This document shows positions 11,701 through 24,378 of a stretch of 64,000 nucleotides of DNA, piece after piece. How positions within the stretch are numbered: the first letter of the stretch is position 1; the number at the start of each line of letters is the position of its first letter. The notes under the pieces are model-generated. The model did not search any database. It had not been told where the DNA came from and saw only the letters and a list, made by a program, of their open reading frames with translations. The DNA is from Ancistrus triradiatus (Eukaryota > Chordata > Actinopteri > Siluriformes > Loricariidae): assembly GCA_025084515.1 (NCBI GenBank), contig JAJAGP010000278.1:112001-176000 (forward strand). The letters are read 5' to 3'. A program made the translations under genes and the position numbers.

Positions 11701-14700
11701 GTTCAGCAAATCAGTGATTGAATAATTCAGGAAACTCAGTGTTTGATTTAGTGACTCATTCGTTTAGAAAGTCAGTGTTCAGTGAGTACTTAGAGTCCCT
11801 CCTGTCTCTTTCAGTGGGTCAGTGTTTGAATCAGTTACTCATTCCTTCAGCAAGTCAGTGATTGAACCAATGAATCTATTCCTCAACACAGTGTGTGTCA
11901 TTCAGGGGCTGAAGTTAAATCAGTGAATCATTTGTTTTGTGATTCAGTGTTTGGATCAGGTGACTCAGTCGTTTAACAAGTTTGAATCAGTGAATCACAT
12001 GTTCAGTGAGTCAGTGTTTGAATTAGTGAATCACTCGTTCAGCAAGTCACTGTGTGAATCAATGAATCTATTGCTCAACACACAGATTCGCTCCTCTGTC
12101 AGTCAGGCTAAGTTAAACCCAGTGAATCATGTGTTTTGTGAGTCAGTGTTTGGTTCAGGTGACTCAGTCATTTAATAAGTCAGTGTTTGAATCAGTGAAT
12201 CATTCATTTGGCAAGTCAGTGTTTGAATCAGTGAATCACTCATTCAGCGTGACTGTGTTTGAATCAGTGAATCACTCGTTCAGTGAGTCAGTGTTTGAAT
12301 CAGTGAATCACTCATTCAGCAAGGTGGTGTTTTTAAATCAGTGAATCACTTGTTCAGTGAGTCAGTGTTTGAATCAGTTTACTCATTCCTTCAGCAAGTC
12401 AGTGATTGAACCAATGAATCTATTCCTCAACACAGTGTGGTGTCATTCAGGGGCTGAAGTTAAATCAGTGAATCATTTGTTTTGTGACTCAGTGTTTTGG
12501 ATCAGGTGACTCAGTCGTTTAACAAGTTTGAATCAGTGAATCACATGTTCAGTGAGTCAGTGTTTGAATTAGTGAATCACTCGTTCAGCAAGTCACTGTG
12601 TGAATCAATGAATCTATTGCTCAACACACAGATTCGCTCCTCTGTCAGTCAGGCTAAAGTTAAACCAGTGAATCATGTGTTTTGTGAGTCAGTGTTTTGG
12701 TTCAGGTGACTCAGTCATTTAATAAGTCAGTGTTTGAATCAGTGAATCATTCATTTGGCAAGTCAGTGAATCACTCATTCAGCGAGACGTGTGTTTGAAT
12801 CAGTGAATCACTCATTCAGCGAGACTGTTTTGGATCATTGAATCACTCGTTCAGTGAGTCAGTCATTTGTTTTTAGTGAGTCAGTGTTTGAATCATTGAA
12901 TTAACTCATTCAGTGAGTCGGTGTTTGAATCAGTGAATCACTCATTCAGCAAGGTGGTGTTTAAATCAGTGAATCACTTTGTTTAGTGAGTCAGTGTTTG
13001 AATCAGTGAATTACTCATTCAGTGAGTCGGTGTTTGAATCAGTGAATCACTCATTCAGCAAGGTGGTGTTTAAATCAGTGAATCACTTGTTTAGTGAGTC
13101 AGTGTTTGAATCAGTGAATCACTCATTCAGCAAAGCCATTTTTAAATCAGTGAGTCACTCGTTCAGCGAGACAGTGTTTGAATAAGTGAATCACTCCTTC
13201 AGCAAGTCACTGTGTGAGTCAATGAATCTATTGCTCAACACACAGATTCGCTCCTCTGTCAGTCAGGGGCTAAAGATAAACCAGTGAATCATGTGTTTTG
13301 TGAGTCAGTGTTTAGCTCAGGTGACTCAGTCATTTAACAACTCAGTGTTTGAATCAGTGAATCACTCATTCAGCAAGGCGGTGTTTAAATCAGTGAATCA
13401 CTTGTTCAGCGAGTCAGTGTTTGAATCAGTGAATCTTTTGATCAACATAGAAATTCACTTCTGTCATTCAGTAGGCTGAAGTTAAATCAGTGAATCATTA
13501 GTGTAGTGAGTCGGTGTTTGAAGCAGTGAATCACTCGTTCAGTGAGTCAGTGTTTGAATCAATTAATCTTTTGGTCAACACAGAGATTCGCTCCTCTGTC
13601 AGTCGGTGGCTAAAGTTAAATCAGTGAATCATTTTAGTCCATGTTTGAATCAGTGAATCTCCCTGTTATTACTTAGATTCACTCCTCTGTCATTCGGGGG
13701 CTGAAGTTAAATCAATGAATCGTTTGTTTAGGGAGTCAGTGTGTGAATCATTGAATCACTCATTTAGTAAGTGAGTATTCGAAGAGCGATTTTTGGTTCC
13801 TCGGGTCAGTGAGTGAATCGTTTAATCCATGACTGAGATTTTCTCGAGTTGTTCGATGAATCCGTTGAATGAGTGAATCTTTTGCTGAAGATCTTATTGA
13901 GTGACTGGAGGTTGGTGACGATCAGGGTTTCAGACTAAATGTGAAAAGTAAAATTATTTTAAGCACCAAACTATATTTACGGCAAAACCTGTAACTGAAT
14001 CAACCAAATGACTCGAGTCACTGAAGACTTGCATTTGATTCTTTAGATCGGCTGATCTAAGGTGACCTGTTGCTATTTCTCCTGCAGGATGTGGATGAGA
14101 TTCAGGTTCATTATCCGGGCATGTTTGAGCTCCTGTTTGATCTACAGGGTGAGTTTTGAGTTTGGCTCCCTTCATTAAGAAGCGTTAGAATGAATCTGTA
14201 CACAGCAGTGATGCTCGGTTTGTGTGTGGTGTCTAAGGAATGGGAGAGAGTAACTGTGCGTGGAACCGCAAGCCCCTCTTACACAGAGACACCATGCTGG
14301 CAGCGGCCGCCATTTATAAAGGTGAGGGCTCAAGGAAAAAATCATCACACACTTTATCTACCGGACGTTACTTACAGCTATTAGCTTGAAATGAAGGGCG
14401 GAGCCAACATGCTCTCCGTGCTCTTGTTTGTCTTAGAGATGTACGGGAACGAGGACGGATCTGTTCCGGCAACCTTTGACATCCTCTTCATGATTGGCTG
14501 GAAACCTCATGAGTCCCAGGTTTGTATAACTATCTACAACCCCAAATCAGAAAAAGTCGGGACGGTATGGCAAATGCTGATTTAAAAAAGTGCAGCGTTC
14601 CTCACATTTCCTTTGACTTTTATTGCATTGCAGACGGTATGAACCTGAGATGTTTCATGTTTTTTTCTGGTCAGCTTCATTTCATTTGTTAATAAACATC

Positions 14701-15685
14701 CTTTCCTGCATTTCAACTCTGCAACACATTCCAAAAAAAGTTGGGACGGAGCAATTTAGGACTAGTAATGAGGTAAAAAAAAAATAATAATAAATAATGA
14801 TGTGATAATGATTTGGTATAAAAGCAGTAGCCAGGAAAAGAGAGTCTTTGAGGACTAAAGATGGGAGAGGATCTCCGGTTTATCAACAAATGTATAAGAA
14901 AATGATTGAAATGTTTAAAAACAGAGTTCCTCCGAGCCCAGAAAAGTCGACGCCCCTTCTGGACATGGTTATAACATAAGGCTTCTTTTTAGCACAGTAA
15001 CGTTTTAAGTGGCATTTGTGAATGTAACTCTGTATTGTAGAGCTTCATAAAGGTTTGATAAAGTAACCCCTTGTCCATGTGGTTCTATCAGCTATTGATG
15101 AATGATGGTTCTTGATGCAGTGCCGTCTGAGGGAGCGGAGATCACCCCTCTTCAGTTTAGGCTTGTATACTGAAATTCCTCCAGATACCCTGAATGGTTT
15201 AATGATATTATGCTCTGTAGAGGCAGAAATATGGAAATCCCCTCCAGTCTTTCTTTGAGGAACATTTTCTCACACGTGTTGATAAACTGGAGATCCTCTG
15301 CCTATCTTTGTTCATCAAGTGCTCACCAACTTCAGTTTCTGAATTCATTACTAGCCCTAAATTGCCCCTGTCCCAAGGTTTTGGAATGTGTTACAGGCCT
15401 GAAATGTAGGAATGGATGTTTATTAAGAAATGAAATGAAGATGACCATTAAAGCATGAAGTATGATGAGATAAAACTCAGAGTAGATGTAAGGAACACTG
15501 CATTTTTTTAAATTTGCAGTTTTCCACAGCGTATCGACTTTTTTCTGATTTGGGGTTGTAATATCGTCCTTTTCATTTTGTAGGCAAAGCCGGCGAAGAG
15601 AGGCTCGGCCTCCGTCTCGTTTGCTGATTTGTCCAAGATTAGCCAAACACAGGGCGCTACCACGGACAAACCCGGCACCAGCTGA
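8779..15685 (+). CDS. ndufaf5: NDUFAF5, complex I assembly arginine hydroxylase (methyltransferase fold)
   Basis: NDUFAF5 is a mitochondrial matrix protein of SAM-methyltransferase fold that hydroxylates an arginine of NDUFS7 during early complex I assembly. Coding exons: 8779-9066, 9501-9541, 9638-9701, 9785-9832, 10002-10105, 11090-11129, 11218-11415, 14088-14148, 14238-14321, 14437-14519, 15584-15685; total 1113 bp, 370 aa plus stop, all GT/AG and phase-consistent. The N-terminus is rich in Thr, Asn, Arg and Ala, consistent with a mitochondrial presequence. FDRNMKRKQKKWAASLPE, VADRVYDIAR, LALDVGCGKS (SAM motif I, residues 115-123), DEEFLPFQENTFDLAVSSLS, WINDLPGALRQ, LKPDGVFVGAMLGGETLYEL and EMYGNEDGSVPATF follow the family in order. 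The human protein is 345 aa. The motif I third glycine is Ser123 here. The start ATG gives the family-like N-terminus; a just-upstream ATG at 8765 is out of frame. Confidence 0.97.
9108..9420. mobile_element. DNA-transposon fragment in NDUFAF5 intron 1
   Basis: Recognisable fish interspersed repeat containing 'catcaacaaggcattttctc', 'cactggatattttctctttc', 'taagccctagagatgg' and 'gagcagtttctgagatag'. It is probably the other half of the element type seen at 5094-5335. It contains no usable ORF. Confidence 0.55.
10440..10860. repeat. Interspersed repeat in NDUFAF5 intron 5 (copies at 35030-35345 and 55800-56350)
   Basis: Contains 'ggttgccagatccacata', 'ttactcagctgcagg', 'actgaccacatctgag' and 'gttatcggattattag'. 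Related text ('gttcacatgc', 'gtaatcggatt', 'cagggttgccagatccc') recurs in a KIF16B intron (35030-35345) and in NUP133 intron 9 (55800-56350). Probably a non-autonomous DNA transposon family; no termini resolved. Confidence 0.5.
11480..13880 (+). repeat. 36-bp minisatellite in NDUFAF5 intron 7, ~2.4 kb
   Basis: A tandem array whose commonest unit (36 bp) is a variant of 'tcagtgtttgaatcagtgaa' followed by 'tcactcattcagcgag'. It fills almost all of the 2.7-kb intron between exons 7 and 8. A longer pattern is superimposed: the block containing 'ccaatgaatctattcctcaa' occurs at about 11875 and 12417, and the block 'caatgaatctattgctcaac' at about 12060, 12607 and 13220, so ~545-610-bp higher-order segments have also duplicated. 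The unit variants contain TGAGTCA, TGACTCA and TGAATCA heptamers dozens of times. Confidence 0.95.
14537..15558. mobile_element. Rearranged Tc1/mariner-type element, TIR 'CAACCCCAAATCAG'
   Basis: Terminal inverted repeats CAACCCCAAATCAGAAAAAG (left) and their complement at the right end, flanked by TA on both sides (14535-14536, 15559-15560), show a TA-target element inserted in NDUFAF5 intron 10. It has no intact transposase. The middle (about 14933-15165) is a transposase remnant in minus orientation ('gatgcagtgccgtctgaggg' is the complement of coding sequence for the L-R-R-H-C-I-like stretch). Both flanks are versions of the same 5' region in opposite orientation, so the copy is an internally inverted, snap-back derivative. 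A sister fragment lies at 46490-46890. Confidence 0.85.
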
Positions 15686-18600
15686 CTGCAGCCCACAAAC
15701 CTCATTATTAATGGATGAATGGTCTAAACCTATTTAATCAGCCAGGACCGGTCTGACAGAAGCTTCAGTGACTCCACCTGAGCTGATGTGGGATTACAGC
15801 TCATATGACTTTGGTCAAACTATTCCTTTAACTGTATGTAGATACACTGATGAGCCAAAACTTTGGGAGCACCTACGGTTCCTTGAGACCTGCGGCCGGT
15901 AGAGATTAAATGTAGGAGGTACAGCGAGCAGAGCAGTGGAGCCACCATGGACCGGACCGGACCTGTTCTAGCATGCTATAGTGAGATCTGGTGAATTGAG
16001 GCCTAATTCAAAATTTCAAAATGTCATTTTTGTTGTTTCATTGTTGGTTTGTCTCTAATAAGCTGAAATAGTTAAAAGCATAAATATTTGGTTTAAACGG
16101 AACACGTTAACAGCTGAAATACAGCAGTCCCCCCTAGCTTCGCAAATGGTACGATCCACTTTCTGAGGGAATTGAAATCGTGCCTTACGCAGGGTTGCTC
16201 CTCTATATTGATCGTATTTGTTGTTTATTTATGGTTTATCCCTCATTATCTTTTACTTTTAACACAGTTTCATTTGTAATCCTGTGTAAAGTAACCGATG
16301 ACTTTGTGGCTCAGCATTAAAGGACGTTTTCACAGATTTGTTGGTGTCGTTCCAGTCAGTTTCCTCCACCCAGAAGTCCAACGTTCTTCCCTCAAGTGTG
16401 GGAATGGCGGTCCAAAATTACGTTAAAATGTAATTTTACGGCTTGTAAGTTTACGGCTCCTGCAGGACCGTAAAAGCTGTATTTCACGTAGAGTCGTGTA
16501 AAGAAAACACAAGACCGAATAATAAAAAGACTCGTTCCGAATTTAATGACGACGAACATCATTCGTACGATATTTGACCCTAAAACAAACTGTTTTCGAT
16601 GACAAATATTCATGCAGATGTATAAATAAGCGAAATACATTCAGGCGTCCACACCCTGGCGTTTGTTTGCAGTCCGTAACCCCACATATACACGTAATCA
16701 GTACAAAAGTATTCGAACGTAATCCAAACTATTGCTTGTGATGAAATGGCAGGAACGAAAGAAGGCATTGAGATGGAGAGCTACCCAAACCGGACTGTAC
16801 AATCCCTTTAACGCGCCAGTATTGCACTAGAAGCACCTTTATACAGTATCTAGACAAGTGTTACAGATTAAGACTTCTTTTATTCCACTACTTATTACTC
16901 ATGCAAATATAGACAGTGACTCCAAACGTTAACTGTACGGCTTACGAAAGCAGTTTATCCTCCCGGTTTGAACCTTGATGTTCACTGAGAATCACTCCAT
17001 AGATTACTCACATCCTGACAATCAATCAGACTGGACCATGGCTATGAAACAAAGTTCCCATTTTGACCACACACATCCCGGTCAGGGTCACAGGGGTCCG
17101 GAACCAATGCCAGAATTCAAACAAGCCAAAGCGCTACCTGGATGGGATGACCATCTGACCATCCGTAGATCCATCAGACGGCCCTAAACCCATATCATCC
17201 ATCTTTATGTTGCATCCCAGCCCAGTTTGGGGTTTGAACCCGGGTTCTCAGGAACTGGGTCTTACCTCAGGACCTAGCAGGACATGGAAGGCTGGGAGGC
17301 CTGTACCACAGACCGCAGGTCTGGACGTGTTTTTCCGGTCAGGCGTTGGTCCTTTACGCCACTGGAATTGCATAGGGTCCGACTGATGCCCTGTCAGAGG
17401 CGTAACCATGGCGACATTCAGAAATATTGCCTCCTGGGTATATGTGGAAAAGCTCAATCAATTACCGAGGACGCTGGGCGGATCTCCCCTCCCTCAGACA
17501 TAGTCAATGGCATCTGTAGCTGGGACTCAAACCATAAAAACATGTCTCAAACATTTTCTGTAGCCATATTGGCCAATAAATCTGTGGAACCATAACCACA
17601 GAATGGAAAGTTTAGAGAAATGACTAAACCTACATCATATAGAACTGTAAACCTTATGCCAGTCTTAGTGTTTTAAAGGGGAAGGGTTTTGTCTGTGTAC
17701 TTTAACAGCGTATAAGGAGCTCTTATTCTGCAGGCTTCCTACAGTCGGTGGTTTAAGCGGAAGAGTATGAACCGTGTTAACCTTCCACCATCACTGGGTG
17801 GTGTGGTGTTTTTGGAAGACGTGAGCTTCATCGTACATCACATTGCTTCGGGTCAGTCTCAGTCCTGCTCTGTCATTAGAGCACTGAGGACTGTAATGCC
17901 TGCACAGAGATGGTACGCTAACCCAGGACTGTTAGCTTAGGATAGGCAGTACTTTTAAACCCCGCTATCTAAACGCACCTCCTTCCTGGAAATGGTTTTA
18001 ATAATAAATAGTGGTACCTCGGTTCTTGACGCATTTTGACTTGAAAAATGTGTCTTGGTTCTCGTCGTTCGCTTGGTACTCGGAGCACTTGCTTAAACTT
18101 GTATGAGTCGTTTCAGCCGAAACTCGATTCACGATTCAGCGCACAGTGATTCAGTGATTCAGATTCACAATATCTCTCCCAGTGCAGAACTGCGCTGTGT
18201 TTATAGTGTTTTTCTTTATTTTTACATCTACAGTAGTGTATTCTTAGTGCAAATAAATCTACGTGGGTCCTAAAAAGGTTCATTATAAGAGGGAACCGAA
18301 AGGAGCAGCTATGCTTGCGGCTGGAGTTCACCAATAGAGTAAGTGTTTTGCTTTTACTTTCACTTTTAATCCATTAGTCACTAAATGACAGGAGATTTTT
18401 CAACCCTTTATTATAAATAAGCTTTGTGTTAATGATTTTGGGTAACTAGGTTATTGTGAGTGTTCCTCTATGATACAGTACAGACTGTATTAAACTCATC
18501 AGTTCATGATCCATTTATCTTCTGATGGATTTGAACATATCCCCATCATAAATCAGGAGCTCCTGTACAATACAGCTCCATTAATGCTGATCATGCCTCA

Positions 18601-19122
18601 TACAGGGGGATTTTCTGGGGATCTGGAACCCATTCATTCAGTTTCCATTATTCCTTATGGGGAACATTTGCTCTGTACTCGAGGTACCTGATAGCTCGTA
18701 GCTGTAGTGGGATCAGATAGCGGGGTTTGTAATTCACTGCCACACAAACACACACAGTGACAGTGCTAAATGTTTATATTCTATAGAAGGCGGTACCATA
18801 TTTGAATGTCAGACCATAAAGCAACAGTTTACTGAAATATGAAGGTGAATGGTTGTAGGGCAAAAACAGAAAAACTGCCCGTCTGATTTCAGACTGAACT
18901 GCTCTTAACGTCTGGACAGTGCCTCAGAGGCAGTTCGTTTGTAAGTGAGCTGCTTGGGTGATGGCTACTGACATTTATCGCTGATAATTTGAGCTACTCT
19001 GGTTGCTATAGTAACGGACACGAACGGACGTTTGCTATATAATGAACGGTGGCACCTCCAAAGGCACGAAGGCTAGAAGTACTTTGGCGTTCTGGTTCGA
19101 GCAGAGGCGAGAGTGGGCGGGG
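15686..19122. other. Convergent intergenic region NDUFAF5-KIF16B
   Basis: Both flanking genes end here, so it holds their 3' UTRs. No gene was recognised. AATAAA-like hexamers occur (for example near 16519 on the plus strand) but no polyadenylation site can be assigned with confidence. A short 'cactgatgagccaaaac' transposon end lies near 15846, unclassified repeat-like sequence with 'gggtttgaacccgggttctc' near 17229, and repeat copy 2 at 18011-18690. Confidence 0.6.
18011..18690 (+). repeat. Interspersed repeat family 'TACCTCGG', copy 2
   Basis: Begins with 'gtggtacctcggttcttgac', the family terminus, and runs through the shared blocks to 'ctctgtactcgaggtacc', where the right terminus is shortened. 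It lies in the NDUFAF5-KIF16B intergenic space. Confidence 0.75.
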
Positions 19123-22100
19123 TCAGCCTGTGCCGTGGCTGCTGTAGTCGAACACTCCTTTCCTGAAGAAGGGTGAGATGTCACACACGGCGTGTTTGGA
19201 GAGCGGCATCCCCGAGTCGTCGGCTCGCAGAGGGGAGGAGGAGCAGGAGGACAGCATGACCTGGAAAAAGTTCCTCAAGTACCGCTGAGGAGAGAAACGA
19301 GGACAGAGGCCAATGTTCACGCTTACACGCCTTAAATCGAACTCGATTCGATTTAAACAAGCATATGTAAGAAAAAAGATTTTATCAATTAAAGTACAGC
19401 GGTACCTCGGTTCTCGATAACCTCGGAACTTGTGGAACTTGTTGTCGATGCATTTTGACTAGAAAAAGTTGTCGAAAGCGAATCAGATTCAGCGATTCAG
19501 ATTCACAATAGCTGTCTCTCAGTGCAGGTCTGCGCTGTGTTTATTGTGTTTTTCTTTATTTTTACATCTACAGTCCTGCATTCTTAGTCCTAAAAAGGTT
19601 AGTTTATTAGAGCCAACAGAAAACGAATCAGGAACCGAATCTTCCAGAACAGTGTTTTGCACTTTCAATCCATGAATTGCTAAATTACATGAGATTTTAA
19701 CACTATTATAAATAAGCTTGGTGTTAATGATATTGGCCAACTGTAGGTTAATGTAAGTGTTTTAAACAGTAACTTACTTATTATTCCTTATCATGAGGCT
19801 GAATCTAGATCTACAGGCTCCATAACCTAACTGCAGTCATGTAACATGGACAGCAAATGCAAAATAAGAAGCCGACTTCAGCCCCCTAAGATACACCAAA
19901 CACTCGTTAAACTCATCAGCTCATGATCCATTTATCTTCTGATGGACTTGTTGAACATATCCCCATCATAAATCAGGAGCTCCTGTACAGTACAGCTCCA
20001 TTAATGCTGATAATGCCTCATACAGGGGGAGTTTCTGGGGATCTGGACCCCATTCATTCAGTTTACATTATTCCTTATGGGAAACATTCTCTCTGCACTC
20101 GTCGTTTTCAGTTCTGAACACGTCTTCTGGAACGAATTATCAAGCAGAACCGAGGTACCACTGTGCAATTCCTTAACCCTTTCATCACCGGATCACACCC
20201 ACTGACGCCAGCATTGCCTCACCTCCAGGTGACTCCGCCTCTCAGCGACCATCCTCTCGTCCCGATTACCAAAGAGCTTTTTAGGAGGAAACTCCAGAGC
20301 TGCGAGCTGAACCAGGACAACAGCGAGATAGAAGACAGTCTCAAATGTGTGTGAGATACACTGATAAGCCAAAGCATTCTGACCACTCAGGCCTCATTCA
20401 GACTTGGTCTGGACTCGGAAATTGTTGTTCAAACCAGCGGAGTCTGATGCATCTGTCTGAGGTAACGTTACTTATAAACTGACCTTTGTTTCCATCGTTA
20501 TTGATAATCAACAATCCATTCAAACAGAAGAAATCAGTCCTTTCTCTACAGGCCTAAATAAAATCTGCACTCTGATTGGCTAACAGGAAAGAAAAGTTCC
20601 TGCTCTTCTCGTTCAGGATCCAATCAATGAACATGATTTATTTTGGACAGTCTGACTAAGAGTGTAAGTGTGCTTTATCACCCGCTCGATTTAACATGGC
20701 AGCAAAACCTGGAATTATGATGATGTTTTCACATTTAATAATAATAACTGTTTAGAATGGATGTTGTTGTTTATATTTAGGTGACTTTATGTGGTGATTC
20801 TTTGAGAGAAGGGAAACAGAATCATCACCATGTAACTTCCAAAAGTTACATTACCTCAGTTTGACTGAGACTCTAACACAATAATTAATAATCATTTAGG
20901 CTCTACATTATAAGGTCTATTTGAACATTTTAAGTGCGTATTATTTCTTACTATAGTGGGTGGTCGTAACGCTTTAGCTCATGGCTGGACAGTATCAGTG
21001 ACCTCACCTCTGGGTACTTGGTCTTGAGGGATTTGTGCATGTCTCTGAAGCGGCTGTAGCGTCTGAACACGGTCCACGTTTCATCCAGCACTGTGATCTG
21101 CAGCACAGAGATCCTGTTAGACCGCAGAGAGCATGCTCTGATACAGCTCGTCTGACTGACCTCAGTACTGGGATCCCTCTGGCTCAGCTTTATTCCTAAT
21201 ACAGCCAAAATGCAACAATACAGTCGAACCCCACTATCTGAATTCCTGCTATAACAATGCTCTGGAAAACGGTGGCTGCAGATGGACAGCGGCAAGGAAA
21301 AACTCCCTAAGTGCAATGAGGAAGAAACCTTGGGAGGACCACGACTCAAAAAGGGACCCGACCTCCTTGGGCGGCGTAGATGATAAATCTAAGAGCGAAA
21401 CTAAAGTCATGGAGTCAAAGTTCAAATAAAATGTGAAGTATGCACATCGACATTACACTGGCATCACTGGAAGCAGGAATGTTCTGAGCAAACAGGGAGC
21501 AGGTAAGAGAGAACAGAACCAGGCTCCCGTTCTGCAGACATTCACTACACAAGCCCTGACGAGCTGCATTCAGAGAGCAGGGTTCCACCGATTAGCCTCA
21601 CAGCCTGAGATTGAGAGACCCACCTTGACTTCGTACTCGTAGTGTTCATCTTTGCCCTGCCCCCTGAGCACGTAGCGCGGGATGCTGATCCTCACCGGAT
21701 CCTTCAGCCTGTCTGGACTCGGACCCAGAGGCACCGACACAAAGCGCTAAAGACGAGAGAGACGAGGGTCCGTGATCTGCTCAGACTGTCAGTTTAATAA
21801 ACACACAATAGAGCAGCAGCTACGGCGGCTTATATCATCTTATTAGTGTCATGATCTTATTTCTCTCTCCCTCGTGGTCCCCCCCCCCATACCGATGAGG
21901 AGATCGTACCTCATACTTGAGTCTGCGTGGATCCACATGATGCGTGTGATTACTCTGTAACAGAAGTCATGAATAAATCATCTAACAGTTGTGTTTGCAT
22001 TTAGGCAGTGACACCATGTAGGATTCGGGACGCCCTGAAATGAACATTTGTGGCTGAAACCGAACAAAATGAAACAACTGAAAAAGGTAACGCACCGATA

Positions 22101-23977
22101 TAGTATGAAAACCTCCAGAAACCCAAAAGACGACGACTAGGCGATTACAGGCACATTATATTCCTTCATTATTATATTAGGAATATACAGTGGTATGAAA
22201 AAGTTTGGGCACCCCTGATAATTTTCATGATTTTTCTTTATAAATCATTGGTTGTCCAGCTCAGCAATTTCAGGTAAATATATCATATAGCAGATGAACA
22301 CCGTGATATTTGAGAAGTGAAATGAAAGTTTAAGTTATAGGATTTACAGAAAGTGTGCAGTAATTATTCAAACAAAATTAGGCAGGTGCATAAATTTTGG
22401 GCACCCTTGTCCTTTGAATACCTTTTTCAGCACTAATTATTGGAACACAAAATTTGTTTTGTAAGCTCATTGACCCTTGATCTACATACACAAGTGAATC
22501 CAACTATGAGAAAGTGTTAAGGTGGCCAATTGGAAGTTTTTCTCCTCTTTGCATCTTCTCTGAAGAGTGGTAACATGGGAGCCTCAAAACAACTCTCAAA
22601 TGGCCTGAAAACAAAGGTTGTTCAACATCATGGTTCAGGGAAAGGGAAAGGCTCTCTCAGAGATTTCAGCTGTCAGTTTCCACTGTGAGGAACATAGTGA
22701 GGCAATGGAAGACCACGGCAACAGTTCTAGTTAAAGGAACTCCCGAAGTGGCAGACCAAGAAAAATCTCAGATAGGCAGAGGCGAAGGATGGTGAGAACA
22801 GTCATAGTCAAGCCACCAGACCACCCTCCAAGACCTACAACCTCATCTTGCTGCAGATGGTGTCACTGGTTCATTCGTTCAAACTATACAGCGCACTTTG
22901 GCCAAGGAGAGGCTTGTATGGGAGAGTAATGCAGAAAGAAGCCTTTTCTGCAGACACGCCACAAACAGAGTCACTTGAGGGTGTGCTACACAAGCACATT
23001 TGGACAATCCAGCTTCATTTTGGAATAAAAGTGCTGTGTATTGCTGATGAAACTAAAATGGAGTTAGTTTTTGGACATAAACAAGGAGCGGAAAAAAGAA
23101 CACAGCATCCCAAGACAAACACTTTGCTACCCACAGTAAAATTTGGTGGCGGTTCCATCATGCTGTGGGACTGTGTGGCCAGTGCAGGTACTAGGAATCC
23201 TTGTTAAAGTTGAGGGTCGCATCATGGATCCAGTTAATATCTCCAGATTCTTGAGAACAATGTTCAAGAATCAGTGACAAAGTTGCTCCGAGGCCAACGA
23301 CCCCAAACCCTGCTCAAAATCTACTAAGGCATTCCATGCAGAGGAACCCAGTAAGGAAGGAACCAGTACAAACATTCTGGAAATGGGCCATCTCAGTCCC
23401 CAGACATGAATATTACTGAAAATGTCGGCTATTGTCCATGCTCGGAAACCATCAAACCCTGACTGAACTGGAGATGTTTCTAAAGAAGAATGGTCCAAAG
23501 CAACCTTCAACCAGAATCCAACTGGAGCTGTAGGAAGCGTTTTAGCGGCTGTTTTTTCTACAAAAGGAGGATCTACTAAAATTTGATGTCATTTTTCTAT
23601 TTTTTTCTGTTGGGGGTGCCCAAAATTTATGCACCTGCCTAATTTTGTTTGAATAATTACTGCACACTTTCTGTAAAATCCTATAAACTTCATTTCACTT
23701 CTCAAATATCACTGTGTTCATCTGCTATATGATATATTTAACTCAAGTTGCTGATCTGAACAACCAATGATTTATAAACTAAAATCATGAAAATTATCAG
23801 GGGTGCCCAAACTTTTGCATACCACTGTATACATTATACCAGTCTATCGTTGTGATTTCAGACACTCCCTCAGTCTCAGCGCTGCCGTCCTGGTGATGAG
23901 CCTTGCCGAAACTACGTTCGCCTCAATGGATATAAAGTTTCACTTTATTTTCACTTATGTCATATTTATTGATGATA

Positions 23978-24009
<32 letters not shown>

Positions 24010-24344
24010 GATGGTATTACATTCCTTTGCTTTGTTCATGCTTTTACTCATTAATTACATACAAATATAGGGGTAAAAACAATCATGTAGGACTCTGGAA
24101 CAGATTCATCCTATTTACATTACTTCTTACGAGGAAATTTGATTCCGACTGAACAAATCGGAGATCGAACCGCCTTCTGGGACCAATTCAGTTCGAGTTC
24201 TGAGGTTCCACTGTACTGTTATCTAAGCATTAACTTTGACAGCCCTGATGAAAAATGAGTATATAGTGTCAGTGATATAAACTATAAAGCCACAACAGGC
24301 AAGAATTCATCACAGTGTGGCATGCAAAGAGTGAGAAGCGATTA

Positions 24345-24378
<34 letters not shown>

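Larger units (their letters stand above)
19123..21746 (-). other. kif16b: KIF16B PX domain and C-terminus (exons 28-31)
   Basis: Exon 28 encodes KDPVRISIPRYVLRGQGKDE, exon 29 ITVLDETWTVFRRYSRFRDM with the phosphoinositide-binding RRYSRF motif at residues 1265-1270, exon 30 FPPKKLFGNRDERMVAERR and exon 31 the final helix and tail. This is the endosome-targeting PtdIns(3)P-binding module. Confidence 0.93.

Noticed and set aside
16400..17600. Several 60-100 codon open frames in the NDUFAF5-KIF16B intergenic region
   Set aside because: No recognisable domain, no splice context, and repeat-like surroundings; nothing beyond chance open frames.
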